DNA from: Cristatella mucedo
Taxonomy: Eukaryota > Bryozoa > Phylactolaemata > Cristatellidae
Assembly (NCBI GenBank): GCA_009760855.2
Contig: WPIO01000003.1
Span: 5,513,501 to 5,577,500 of the forward strand
DNA: 64,000 nt
Direction of reading: 5' to 3'
Numbering within the stretch: position 1 is the stretch's first letter; each line of letters starts with the position of its first letter. Shown here in pieces: positions 37,563-61,150 of the stretch. The notes beneath the pieces are model-generated. The model made no database searches and was not told the DNA's origin. It saw only the letters and a list, made by a program, of their open reading frames with translations. The translations under genes were made by a program, and so were the position numbers.

Positions 37563-37640
37563 CGATGGATGGATGGATGGACGGATGCATGGCTGGATGG
37601 ATGGACGGATGCATGGATGGATGGATGGACGTATGGATAA
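37563..37640. repeat. (GATG)n-based tandem repeat
   Basis: Runs of GATGGATGGATGGACGGATG with variants (GCATGGCTGGATG). Confidence 0.95.
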
Positions 37641-37699
37641 GTGCATATATACCTGTAGGATTGTTTTTGCGTTTGCCTCTGTGCTTGTCTATCCATCAT

Positions 37700-37897
37700 T
37701 TAGGTTGGTCCATCTGTGTGTCTGCCCATGTATCTGTTTGTCCGTCCATAGACCCCAACGGTCCGTCTATGTGACTGCCTGTCTCTATTTGTCTGTGTTT
37801 GTGACTGTTTGCCTGTTCGTCTATCTGTATGCCTGTTGAATGTTCATCTGCCTGCTTGTGTTTCTGTCTGTATGTCTGTCTGTTCTCTGACTGTCTC

Positions 37898-37950
<53 letters not shown>

Positions 37951-38275
37951 GCTTTCGATGGTTTGGCCCAGTGGTTAAGGTGCTCGCACCGACCAAGGTC
38001 TGACCGAGGTCGTGCGCTCGAACCCTGTGACATATGTGAAGCACCTGAATAGAGACTGGGTTATCTTAGGGTGCTCTACAAACTGACTTATGTTTATTTA
38101 TGTGACTGCTTCTCTGTGTATCTATATGCCTATCGAATGTCCATCTGCCTACTCATGTGTCGTGCTGTCTGGCTGTTATCCTTTTGCTCGTCCATCCGTC
38201 TGTCTGACTGTCTTTCTGTCTATGAAACTGCCTGCCTACCTGTGCATCAGTCCATCTGTCGGTCCATCAGTTCAC
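37700..38275. repeat. CTGT/CCATC-rich low-complexity region, SINE inside
   Basis: A pure (CTGT)n block at about 37885-37950, flanked by degenerate CTGTCTAT and CCATCTGTC units. The SINE at 37963 is inserted within it. Confidence 0.85.
37963..38080 (+). mobile_element. tRNA-derived SINE with LINE-A-type tail
   Basis: Plus-strand copy: A box TGGCCCAGTGG, B box GCGCTCGAACCC, then GTGAAGCACCTGAATAGAGA and the GGGTGCTCTAC stem closure. Confidence 0.75.
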
Positions 38276-38789
38276 ACAATTTTTCCAGTCTTAGTGGGAG
38301 CTGAATGATCACTTGTAATAAAGCCGATGTTTGGAACCCTGGCAAAGATTCTGTTTTCTGCAGGGGTGGTACTTGCATCCTCACTTCTTCAGAGCCCTTC
38401 CATGTATTTTTGTTTAGGGGAGTCACTCCTATTCTTCGTTGAGTTGACCGACATGCACCGATAGAGGCATAAATGCACGGGTGTATTTAAGTTGATGGCA
38501 TTGGCTCGTTAAGGCTGTTGATGTAAGCATATTTAGGCTGGTGAAACCCTAAGTAGTGCAGACGATCCAATAGCTAGCTTATGTGTCCTGCCTGTATTCA
38601 GTACCAAGCATCAGCCCCACCCCCGAACACTCGGCAGCCCCCAACTGGTTGTCGCTGCCGAATTATGCTGATGACAATGCCACGTGCATGACCACCTTGA
38701 CTGCTCGAGTAACAGGTTCATCTTGAAAATGTAGTAGTACGATTAAGTACGATAAGTACTATAAGTACGATTCGTATGCACAGCACCCT
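38276..38789. other. No gene recognised
   Basis: Short GTACGATAAGTACTATAAG repeats at about 38735-38775; otherwise nothing. Confidence 0.4.
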
Positions 38790-38905
38790 GTGAGAACTTG
38801 GTCTCTTTCCAGAAGCTCTACATTTGCCCCAGGGATCGAGCCCACCTAACGACCTTATTCGTTAAAGGCAAGCATCTTACCCCTAGGCCAAACCAGGGCA
38901 GCAAC
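38790..38905 (-). mobile_element. tRNA-derived SINE with LINE-A-type tail
   Basis: Inverted copy: tail side TGTGAGAACTTGGTCTC, inverted B box GGATCGAGCCC, inverted A box near CCCCTAGGCCAAACC. Confidence 0.75.
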
Positions 38906-39204
38906 CCTTTTAGTGTTACATGAGAAGCTAGGGGCATTTACTTGGCAGGGAGAAACTAAATTATATGTGCATCATATGCATTACTATTCAGATGTTTGGT
39001 CATGCTACTGGCCCTCATCAGTGGGGTAAGGCTAAGGGTAGCAGCTCCCTGAAGCCGCAGGAAACATTACAATGCTGACTGTTGGCAAGGGGTGCTGTTT
39101 CTCCGCCTGTCATAGGCTGTTCTACACAATTCTTGTGAAGCAATGACATCTTTTGACCTGCTGCCCACTCTGGCACTTTCTTTCCATCCATCTGCCATCC
39201 TTTG

Positions 39205-39243
39205 CTGCTGCTGCCGCCACTGCTGCTGCTGCTGCTGCTGCTA
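39205..39243. repeat. (CTG)n microsatellite
   Basis: CTGCTGCTGCCGCCACTGCTGC... trinucleotide run. Confidence 0.95.
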
Positions 39244-39283
39244 CTTCTTGGCCCAGCCCAGGAGTAAGGAGCTTAAAAATCCA

Positions 39284-39345
39284 GGCCGTGGGTTCGAGTT
39301 TCGAAGAAATTTCTTTATTGCCAACGGCAAACACTAAATCCTAAT
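39284..39345 (+). mobile_element. SINE fragment (B box and middle)
   Basis: GTGGGTTCGAGTTTCG then TTTATTGCCAACGGCAAAC, similar to the GCTGTTAAATCA-tail SINE but cut short. Confidence 0.5.
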
Positions 39346-40132
39346 TAACAGTTAGGAACAAATCGATTGATTTCCACTCACCTTTAGTACTGAAAGGAAT
39401 CTTTAAAGAGAAGTCTAGACTACCTCCAACCAGCCCTACCCTCAATAGGGCATTAGCTCCCTAGACTATTAATTTGTGTTACTTAATTTCTTGTCTATTC
39501 TTTGGACTAAGTGGCACTTGTCGGTTTGTCTTCGTTTCGTTCGATGAAGGCTTTTGGCTGCCAAATGTGCTTCAAAAGTCACTTGGGCTTTTAATTTTGC
39601 TTCTTAAGTCTAAGATCTGCTTATTCCTCATCCTTTGTGGGTAGTTACAGATCGAGATAAATACACATATACATGTCCCGAGTATTTGCTGCATTAGAAA
39701 AGATATTAGGTTTCTTTCTGGCTGACGAGTCTTAAAGCCTCCCCTCCCCAGGAGCATAGGCTGCTAGTGCATCCTAATGGCAGCCTGGCATCTGGCATCA
39801 TATTGGCATCATCCTGGCATCATATTGGCAGCCTGGTTCATGCTGCTGGCTGAGTAGTGCATGCTGCTTTCTAGCTTAATATATTGTGCTAGCTGCCTAT
39901 TGCATCCTGATGGTTCCCTTTTGCATTCTGAAAGGAAAGTTCGTCACTTGTATTCTGAGTTTGCACAGTGCATGGCCCAGCTCAATTAAGCTCCCTTCCT
40001 ATTTAAGGTATTCTTGGGATGTGTGAGCTCATGCAAAATGTTCAGATTGCAATGGCTTATGCAAGCTGGCAGATTGTGTAGGGAATCACACCGTGCTGTG
40101 TATGCTCACTTCTATGGTTATCTCTGCAATCT
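39346..40132. other. No gene recognised; small tandem repeat
   Basis: A short repeat of GGCATCATATT/CCTGGCATC lies at 39779-39838. No gene seen. Confidence 0.45.
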
Positions 40133-40275
40133 ATCGCTGCTGCCACGGATGCCATAGTTTCTGCTGCTCCTGATGCCATGGCTTCTGCTGTTCCTGATAC
40201 CATAGTTTCTTCACTGCACCATAGTTTCTGCTGCTCCTGATGCCATGGCTTCTGCTGCTCCTGATGCCGTGGCTG
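40133..40275. repeat. 24-bp minisatellite
   Basis: Repeated units of the form TCTGCTGCTCCTGATGCCAT, about five to six copies with variants. Being a multiple of three, it leaves a repetitive open frame on the minus strand. Confidence 0.85.
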
Positions 40276-42539
40276 CTGTGTCACTGCACGCACGCTCCTG
40301 TTAAAGATTGCTCTCGGTCTGCAAAGACCCCTCATGCTCCAGCCCTGCACTGCTGAGCAGCTCTGAGAGCTACCTTGAACACACAGAGCTCTACCTAGTC
40401 ATCTACCGATGGAGTCAATAGCAGTCTGCTCTTGATATAAGCGATACATCCATCTACAGATGTGGCTCTTCTTCTGTCAATGATGTTATAAATGTCTCTT
40501 ATTTCTATTGGCTCACTGGTTTGGGTGAATATGTATGTCAAATTATGAAATGCTTCCTCGGTTTGGCCTAGCCGCGATTAGGCCATGTGTGGGCTGGGAC
40601 GTTGACCTTTCCAGGGAGCCCATTACAGGGCTGCAAAACAGACTGCTACCCGGCATATCTCATGTAGTAGTCCCAAGGGACCAGAGCGTGTTAGCTCCCT
40701 CTTCCCTACACCTGCCGGGTAAGAATATTGTAATCGAAATGAAGCACCGAGCCAGAATCCACGACCAGTGACAGTGGGATTTTCCGCCCGTTGGTAGGTG
40801 GTGGGGCATGTTGCAACGATCGATGACGTATTTGTGAATTTTTTGCCGGTTCATTCCTTAGCCACGAGCCTGAGTCACTTGCTTTTTTCCGTCTTGCTAC
40901 TATCACTGATAGTGTCATGAAATAAATTGATTTTATTGTGCTGAAGATGCAGAGATCTGATGAATGCAGCTGCTTGTGCCGGCATTTTGCCTCTCATCTC
41001 TGCTATCGTTGCTGTAGTGTTGCCGAACAACATTCTCAGCATTGTTGCAGTGTTTGGCATCAAGAATCATTCGCAGCGAAGTGGCACATCTGGATGCCAA
41101 CCAAGCACTGCTCTTCACTGAATCCGAGTAGCTCAGGCAGCTTAAGGAACCCGGGTGTGATATCAGCTCAGCTTTCTGCGACCACAAGCTGATGAGCCAG
41201 TCCAGCTGGCAAGTTAAGAGTTAAGTGAATACGTTGACACCCACCACTGCTTTGAGTAGCTGCGATGGTGACTAGCAATTGACTTTTGCTGATTCTAGAA
41301 TGAATTCGAAAGAACTTTTTCAAAAGCCTTATCCAGTGAATGAGAGTCTAACTGTCACTTTAACCTCGGCAGCCACACTTCCAGCAGCGTTCACCACATA
41401 GCTTTTAATAGAGTCTGTGCATGTATGCTCGAGTATGTTCGAAGTCATGGTTAACTTCCTAGCTATACCTTCAAGAGTATTTTATTTCGTAAGGCTGAAC
41501 CACAAGGTGGACCGTGAGACCGGCACCAGGTCTTTGGTGAATGATCTTTGCTCCACTGGGCAGCGTACTCTCTTACCCCTGCCTGCTCTAGCCCATCTCT
41601 TCCCTCTCTCTGCCTGTCGGGGTTCCAAGATAAAAACATCTTTAGCTTTGTTCCATGTAGTTCCTGAAAGATCGGTCTACCGAAGCAAGTGCAGCAGCTT
41701 TTATTAAGTTAATTATAGCACTTGCATTGTAATATTTGCTCTTGCAGTAGTATCTCAATTTAAATAGCATATGGGTCTAGAGTCGCTGCTACAGACTGCA
41801 TTTGGTTTAGTCATCTCCAACCAGTTCAACCTAGCTCGGCCACTGCCAATCGCTGACAGCAGTTGCCTTGCATGTGTGGATCATCACCAGGAGAGTGGCA
41901 GGTCTCTGCTGCACTGCTAGAGAGCTGTGTGGCCCTGTTGGCTGCATCAAGTACTGCAGTACTGCTGCATTAAGAGAATTCACCGTCTCGGTCTGGAAAT
42001 CTCTAGTATGTCAGAGGTTTGGTTGTAAGAACAAGCACCCGCTTTCATTAAGGTGGTCTTTCTAACCTTGCACTGGATTGATTCGCTTGTGAAATCATTA
42101 TCCAACTGAAGAGCATGAACCCTCGTCTGTAGTGTTCCTTGCTCGAGGCATCTTTAACAGTCGGTATTCTTTATTAGTTGGGTGTAATCCCTCTCATTCC
42201 TCGCATGCATTGCCGATTGTTTCTGAATGGACCTTTGTGACAACGACATGCTGTTGCTAATATCCTGCAATAGTGAGCTCGAATGGCTGAGTCGTGCTGG
42301 CATGGCAGCTCTTATTTTCTGTATTTGTGCCACGGCCGTATCTTCAAGGCAAACGCCTTTTTAGGGAAAGTACTGGGGAGGAATCCCTATTCCCAGGATG
42401 CCTTTGGGTTGACATAGCCGCAGTCAATAGGCTACCCACAGGTCAGGTGACCACCTGCGGAATCCATGCTGCTCTTGGCAACATGGGTTTGCCAATTCTG
42501 CCCTCTGTTTCTTTGGTACCTAAACTTGCTGCACCGCTG
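40276..42539. other. No gene recognised
   Basis: Unique sequence, relatively poor in CpG. Several short open frames, none with a recognisable domain. Confidence 0.4.
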
Positions 42540-42800
42540 CCGACTTGATTCTCTCACATCCCCTTTTGTTTGTCTGTGTCTGTTTTCTGTCTCCCTTTGT
42601 CTCGGTCACTGTTACTGGCTCATTCTCTATCAGTCTCTTCCTCTCTTTCTCACTCTCTCCCCCCCCCCCCCGTCTGTTTGTTTGTCCTCCCTCTCTCCTA
42701 TCTCTCCCCGTCCACATGTTTACCATTTCTCTCTCTCAGCTCTCTAGCACTCTAATTCATATACTGTATCTCTGTCTCACTCTTGCTTTTCCCTTCCCCC
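42540..42800. repeat. Pyrimidine-rich low-complexity region
   Basis: CT-rich with a C run at 42660-42671. Confidence 0.9.
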
Positions 42801-43809
42801 ATTAGGTGCCTCATTATACTGCCACCAACCTGCAAACTCGAGGTGGCAGCAGCTCAGGCGTCCCAGGTGCAGGCTTCAAGATGCCTGGCCAGCAGACAAA
42901 GGCTCTGGTGAAGCACTCCCTTCCATTGTTGACTTTAAATGGCGAACCCCACCTGGGCAGTCAACACTGCTGCTACTGAATAAAACTGCCTGACTGCATG
43001 CATCTCGGGTCACCAGCTGGCAGCTAGTGCTTACCTGACTGCTCCTGCTCGCCTCCTGCTCCTACGGCAGCCTACAGATGTGGCCAGCCAGCTGTCCCCT
43101 TCCCCTTTCCGTGGCACTTACTGGCAGGTGCTGCTAGTCCACTGGCAGCCTCCGGTGCCACGGCTGAGTGCCTCACTGCTAAAGCCGTAGCCACAGCCGC
43201 AATATCCGATGGTTTGCACAGTGTAGTCACTGCTGCTCTTCCTGAGTAAGATGGGTTGGGAGACCGTGAACTAAGACTGCATCTGGCTCCTTCACTTTCT
43301 TGGTCTGCAGCTGCTGTTCTAATCTGGTTTTCCAATGGTTTGATGCATAGGCACCATGCCGTGCCAGCCACCGCAGTCTAGCTGCTGCTTAGGTCAGTCG
43401 GTCTCAAACGCCAGCTGAGTGCTAGACAGTTGCCTAAGCAAAATTTTACATGGAACTTCGGATGCAGCTGGACCTGAACGTACTTGCGCGAAGGCAATTG
43501 CCTTGGCAGTCGTGGCTGTCTTAGGTAGCCGGACTTGGCTTTTGCTTTGACATAGCTGTCGCTGCTGCCAGTGCTGCCAGGCGATGATCTGGGTGTAACA
43601 GCCATGGCAAAGGATTTCGGGAGGCAGACTCCGGGTTTGGCATACTTTCTATCGTGTTTGCAAGTATGTTGTATGTTAGCGCACATTACATTCGAACAAC
43701 CTCAATTGGATTATGTACAGTTTTGGTTACTGGCTGCATGCTTCTAGTGCAATGTCCTTGAAAATTTCCCGGGATCTTAGTCCATCGTGGCAGCATGGTT
43801 AATTCAAGA
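42801..43809. other. No gene recognised
   Basis: The open frames at 43072-43371 and 43378-43686 (-) lack domains. Confidence 0.4.
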
Positions 43810-44010
43810 GGGCTAATGTACATGCACACATGCTCATCGAAGCAAGTTGCACGTGCGTGTGCATAGCAGCAAGACGCACATGGAAGCACGACCTGCATGC
43901 ACACGGAAGCAAGGCACTTGCATGCAAGTAGAAGCAAGGGGAAAGCAAGATGCTTGGATGCGCATACAAAGCAAGACTTGTGCACGTGAACGTGGAAGCA
44001 ATTGAACTGT
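43810..44010. repeat. Degenerate minisatellite (GCAAG.CATGCA-type)
   Basis: Repeated GGAAGCAAGGCACTTGCATG-like units of about 20-22 bp, imperfect. Open frames across it (CASKHLAFPLLL) follow from the repeat. Confidence 0.65.
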
Positions 44011-44610
<600 letters not shown>

Positions 44611-45409
44611 ATTCGCTCTGTTCCCGTGTGTTTGTGTATTTCTGACGGTGCAGAAGGGAACGCTAATTGATTGCCCACACTAGCCCAGTGGCATAACTGT
44701 GCAAGCATTGCTACCGGGTTTCATCCATTCGTGACGGCATCCCTACGAGAAATTTGTCCAACTAGTTGCAGCTAAAGCGTTAGCCTTCTCTTATCGAAAT
44801 TTGCTCAGCTGAAGCTAGCAAAGCAAGATAGCCGGTATGGCCTCGCATAGCTTTCTGTCACAGGAGTTCCCTGAAGTGCCTGGATGCCGTACCGTTATCT
44901 GCTATTCGGCTAAGCCTACGATTGCTCTTCAGCCGACATTTCAAGAACGTCCTCGAGGCCAGGCTGCTTCAGCAGGAGGCTGAAGGCTCCTCCAGCCATT
45001 AGCCCCGGGTAGTCCTCCAGCTGCACCTGGCAGCTGAAGGTGCTGCTTATCATACGGACGAAAAAGGAGTACCGTCTGTTGGTGCATACTACAGCAGGCA
45101 ATAAACACTAGATTGCCTCAACCTTAACCCACCTGCCCCCAAAAATCCTGCTTGCCGCTGAGTGCTGTGGGCGAATTCCAGAAGAAATTAAACACAGAGG
45201 AAAATTAGTCGCAAGTTGGTTTAAACACATTGATCAGAGTTGCTGTGGATGCCTGTGTGAATAAGCGGGTGGGCACAAGCTGGCAGTGCGAATCTGATCC
45301 ATGCACTTAGCTCCGATAGGTTCTGTGCTCGTGCCCACGCAGGAGCGAAGGTGTACATCGCACATGCACTTTTAACGGTCTGTGAGATAGTACCTGATAC
45401 AACTCACCA
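44611..45409. other. No gene recognised
   Basis: Nothing recognised. Confidence 0.4.
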
Positions 45410-45540
45410 TTAGATCATGTTTCCTTTGCAGCAAATGTAAAGCACCTAGAAAGAGGTCGAGTTCTCTGATGGTGTTTTATCAAGTGCATTATTATTATTA
45501 TTATTATTATTACTACCTGCCATAGTTACTCATTGTGCTT

Positions 45541-45581
<41 letters not shown>
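45410..45581 (+). mobile_element. LINE-A tail fragment followed by (GA)n
   Basis: GCAAATGTAAAGCACCTAGA, GAGTTCTCTGATGGTG, TCAAGTGCATTATTATTA: the LINE-A 3' end. A separate (GA)n run lies at 45545-45580. Confidence 0.82.
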
Positions 45582-45582
<1 letters not shown>

Positions 45583-46794
45583 GACGATCATGCCTTGCCC
45601 ACTTTCACGCTGGTTCTCATCTTCGATCTACTTCTTGTCTTATTTCTGGTTCGGCGAAGAACGCAAGCTTCCATCAATGTCCTTCAATTCCAGTTTAACA
45701 CTTGACTGACTTTTTTGCCTGATTGCTTGCTGCTTGCCTCAGCGTTATTTTGCTTATCATATTTATTGCCACTGTTCAAATCTACGGTGGGAGACCAGAG
45801 GCGAAAGGTCACTAACATTGTTGAGATGTCTGCAAATCTAGGAATAAATCACACATTGTTCTGTTTGCAATTACTTGGGTGCTATTGTTGAGGGGGAATG
45901 AAGCCAGCATCTTACAAAATGTCACACTAAATAAGCCATGGCGGACAACCTGGTTTTTAAAAATCCCTGCAACTTTTGTGAACAGAACTGTGGAGATTGT
46001 TGAAGCTTTCGTGGGGTCTTGCTGTGATAAAAATGGCAGAGAGCACTGAACCAGCAGCCTGGCCTGTTGAAATAAACAGAGTGTTGCAGCTTTTGCCACG
46101 CTATCCATCGCAAAAGAAAGGAAGTATTAGTCTCCGCCTTGTTTGGTTTCGAAAGTTTAACCTAGCCTCTGGTGACACTAGCAACAATTATAACAGCTGT
46201 CCTAACTCAAATTGCCTGTATGTTGAAAATTTGCCGTGCTGTGCTTAACAGGTGGCTTGCTGTGTGTACTTTGCCTCGTTAGTGCAGTGTGCCCTCCATA
46301 CTCTGTGGAAACCATTCGATTTTTTTCTTAGTTTAACTAGGCTTGCCTTATTTTCTTTGCAGCCCAATCATACTAATATTATTCTAGCGGCTAATTTTCT
46401 TATCGTTTGGGTTGCTTGTATAGTATGTGCCCATTGTCAGCAGTAATTCTTTAAATGAGTATTTACCATTGCAGGCATTTGTGGCTCTGCATTATCTGGA
46501 GATGTCGCTATCATCAGGGACAATAGCTTGTCCACCCTCATTACTCAGCACTGGTAAGCATCTTAATGATTGTCAAGATGCTGCAAAAGCATACCCACTC
46601 TCTCAGGTTTCGGTCGAAATGTAAGATACCCTTGTCAGCACATACCTGACCTCTCTTTTCTCGGTCAACATGTCTGCATGTCCAGCTTAGTCTGGAGCAC
46701 ATTTTTGAAGGTGAATACTCCTTCACTCTGCCCCATCCAATTCTCGTGGGCTGGATCACAGACAAGAGAAGAAAATCAGAAAGTCTATATATCT
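45582..46794. other. No gene recognised
   Basis: Unique sequence; short open frames only. Confidence 0.4.
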
Positions 46795-47084
46795 ATCTAT
46801 CTGTCCTTGTAGCTATCTTCCTCCCTCCCTCCCTCCCCCTCCCTCCCTCCCCCTCCCTCCCTCCCTCCTTCCCTCCCCTCTCTCTCCCTGCCTACCTTCC
46901 TCCTCTCTCTCTCTCTCTCTTCTTTCCTCCCTTCCTTTTTTCTTCTTCCCTCCCTCTTTCTCTCACTCCTGATATTTCTCCCTCCCTCTCTTCATATTTC
47001 TCCCTTTCTCCCTGTCTACCTATCCCTCCCCTGCCTGTGCCCCATTCCCTCCTTTCTTGTCCCTCTCTGTCTGTCTGTCTGTCA

Positions 47085-47182
<98 letters not shown>

Positions 47183-47190
47183 ATCTGTCT
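46795..47190. repeat. Pyrimidine-rich microsatellite tract
   Basis: (CTCC)n at 46816-46880, mixed CT to 47060, (CTGT)n, then about 75 bp of pure (TC)n to 47178. Confidence 0.95.
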
Positions 47191-47264
47191 GTCTGTTTCT
47201 TTTCCTCATTCCTTAAATCTCTCATTCTCTCTCCTCACTCTATATTAGAAGCTCGGTTTTTATA

Positions 47265-47677
47265 TCGTGGTTGTCGAAAGTCACAACTGTCACACGCATT
47301 ACACCACTGTTGTCCCATCTGGAGTAGCTGCACATTAAACAGCAGATCGGCTTCAAGGTATTGTCATTCAATTCTTGCTCTGTTCTTTCTCTTGCTTTAG
47401 CTCATCTATATGAGCTACTTACTCGACTTCCCTCTCCTTTCACCATCTGCTCATCTGACTTGTCGTTGAGCTAAGCCTCAGATCCTTCAAAGACCTTAAA
47501 AAGGCCTAACCTTCAGTTCCTATGTGCCTGAAGTCTGGAACACTCTGCGAGCTGTCATCAAGTCGAGATGTCTTGACGAAATTTGAAGTAAAGCTTAACA
47601 CCCACGTGTGCGTCCCATGGCTTGCTTTGGCCATGGGAATTGACCGTTATGTGCATGACATGTGAAGTGTCATTACA

Positions 47678-47680
<3 letters not shown>
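47265..47680 (+). mobile_element. LINE-A-like C-terminal fragment, divergent
   Basis: Degraded match to the RT-ORF end: the GTCACAACTGTCACACGCAT region corresponds to the RRxCHIT block, and CCTGAAGTCTGGAACACTCT to PKAWNSL. Probably a different subfamily. Confidence 0.55.

Positions 47681-47768
<88 letters not shown>
47681..47768. repeat. (CA)n microsatellite
   Basis: About 88 bp of pure CA. Confidence 0.99.
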
Positions 47769-47770
<2 letters not shown>

Positions 47771-47805
47771 TTCAACTCACTTTCTCTGTCTCTCCCTCTC
47801 TCTCT

Positions 47806-48006
<201 letters not shown>

Positions 48007-48024
48007 TGTCTGTTCAATCGGGTT

Positions 48025-48440
48025 CCAGGTCACTTCACTCTAACCAACACTACTGCTGCAGGTTCATAATGGAATTTCCAGCTAATGACAATGCTGTAGA
48101 GATGACAGCCGTTTTTGTGCAGCTTGATCTTTTGGCCACGTGTGACGCTGTAGACCATGACATCCTACAGCAGAGAGTGAGTGAAGCGCTTACTTCTAGC
48201 AGACGTCAGGCTTGTTACATGCCTGTCTGACGGAAAGGTACCAGCTGGTCTCTTGCACTAGCACTGTCTCTTCACTCGTGGCATATTTGTGTAGGATAGC
48301 CAAGTTTCATTCCCTGAGCCACTTGTTTTTACAATGTATGCGGTGCCTTATGGTGAGGTCAACCAGGTCCACAGGTTGCAAAATTATGCTGATGTCACTC
48401 AGCCTTGTATTTCATTTTTCGAAGCAGAGCAGCTTTGGGC
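48025..48440 (+). mobile_element. LINE reverse transcriptase remnant
   Basis: TAVFVQLDLLATCDAVDHDI corresponds to the LLDLSAAFDTIDHDI block of LINE RTs, and NYADVTQPCISF to the YADDTQLYLSF box with the second Asp lost. It ends right at the SEFIR exon and is in the same frame as it. Confidence 0.7.
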
Positions 48441-48456
48441 ATTCAGCCCTAATATA

Positions 48457-59361
<10,905 letters not shown>

Positions 59362-59518
59362 GTGCTGACGTGAGCGTCATGCGTGCCTGTGGCAGACTTG
59401 CTTGCCGCGGCGGCTGACATTGATCGGTGTGGCACGCACTGCCATGGCCTCACCTGCTGCAGCTGCTCTTGTCAGCTTGCTTGCTTCTCACGAAGTGCTA
59501 AATTGGCTCTGCCAGTGT

Positions 59519-59815
59519 ACTGTAATGTTTAATGTATCTCCATCTGTAACTCTACAAAGCCACAAAGGCTATGTGGGTGTTATGCAGGAGTGTTTTGTAT
59601 GGCGCACTCAAAGCCACAGCGGCTTTTGGTATGCATGTGGTAGCTAACAGACTGTATCTCATGCAACAAAGAGGTAAATGAGAAGCATCGCTGAGTCAGG
59701 AGAGCACTTGAGGTAGTGAGTCGCATGGAAGTAGCACCTGAGGATGGCTTGAGAAGATGTGCCGTAGTCGGCAGCAGGAGAGTAGGTGTCGCTGCGTAAC
59801 GTAAGAAAGTGGCCG
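59519..59815 (-). mobile_element. LINE-B 3' end fragment
   Basis: Inverted 3' UTR CTGTAACTCTACAAAGCCAC and the C-terminal ORF block, 5'-truncated. It lies 157 bp after the SEFIR stop codon, so it may be in the 3' UTR. Confidence 0.82.
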
Positions 59816-60429
59816 TGCGGTAGAATCACAGTCCTTGCTCATCCTTTACTCATCGGAGCCTGCAGGTCACTGGCCTGCTCGGCCGTGAAGCCGTGCCCGT
59901 GTGCCGTCTCACGCTTTGTTGCCTTTGCTTCGAATATGCAGCATACCTTTTAGTAAGCCGGCTGCTATGAATACTCTCGTGTGCTCTCTGGCTTCTTTTG
60001 CTCCACTACCGACAGTGTTGACTATTTGAAAGTCTAACTGGCAACAAAGATACTCTTTAACTGCTTCAAGCCAGGCATTTTAATCGAGACTAAACTCGGA
60101 CAAAGACAGCTTACTTACAGTATATTCATCTGTACGTCTCGCTTATTTCCCGTTTTTCTGCCAATTTATTTTTGCACTACCCCGTTGAAGCTGTGATGAC
60201 TGTCAGTGCACTTTTTTAGTGTGCACCGCATAATATCAGTGCAGATAGCAGCATACGTACTGCGATGGCTATGCAGGCGACTGAACTGGAAAGGCGAGAA
60301 CTCGAAAGTGTCAGCCTGGTTAAAAGTTCATAAGACTATTCAGAAGCACGTGCCTGTGTTAATGTAAAAACGCCAACTGCATGACAGAAACGAGAATCGT
60401 GCTGGTAGTATAGCTACATTGTCGACCCT
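59816..60429. other. No gene recognised
   Basis: Nothing recognised. Confidence 0.4.
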
Positions 60430-61150
60430 GGAAATTCAGTCATGGTGCAGAACTGGTTCAGCAACAGCTAGATATGAAGGGCCCAAGAAATGCCTTGTCG
60501 GTCAGAGCAAAAAAGTTTACTTTATCCGTTGATCAGCTATAGCCCGTGAAGCTCAGTCAGCAAGGGCGACACATGACTGAATTTCTTGGATTTAATAAAT
60601 ACCTTGCGGCGATAATTATCGCCAGCTGCAGAGACCTAGTGTGTTTTTGGCATTTCTGCCTAAACTCAATTATAGTAGTTAAGTCTAGAAAGAACCAGTG
60701 AGCAAGTAAGATCATTCGATCGTGCTTCCTTTGCAGCGAACGTGGAGTGTCTAGAGAGAGATTTCGCTCTCTGAGGGCGCTGTATCAAGTGTATTATTAT
60801 TATCTTAGCCAGTCACTCAGGTAACTAGCACCTAATCTAATCTAATACAGTGATCGAACACTGACAACAATCTGTGAAAGTGCTTATAAATGATTGTTCT
60901 TAACTTCAAAGAGATGTCAAAGAGGACACTTGAACTACGAACTTTTGCTGACGGTCACGTAAATGCAACTTTTGTTAGAATTGGCCGATATTCATGATTG
61001 AACACATTCAAGGCAGCCAATCAGTTTATCAGTCACAGAAACTGACTCCTCTTGTTCGTATATCCTATCCGTGGGGCTGGATTTAATCCGCTTTTCGTAC
61101 ACCCAGACCTATCAAGATTCTGAGCATGTGAGCCCGATCCAAGTTCACCT
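60430..61150 (-). mobile_element. LINE-B fragment, interrupted
   Basis: Matches the 31.5-31.9 kb and 52 kb copies: GATTTAATAAATACCTTGCG, ATTATCGCCAGCTGCAGAGA, AACAGTGATCGAACACTG-like blocks and the TCAAGGCAGCCAATCAGTTT region. A plus-strand LINE-A tail at 60712-60805 interrupts it. Confidence 0.7.
60712..60805 (+). mobile_element. LINE-A tail inserted in LINE-B
   Basis: CCTTTGCAGCGAACGTGGAG, TCTCTGAGGGCGCTGTATCA, then (ATT)n. LINE-B resumes at ATCTTAGCCAGTCACTCAGG. Confidence 0.78.
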
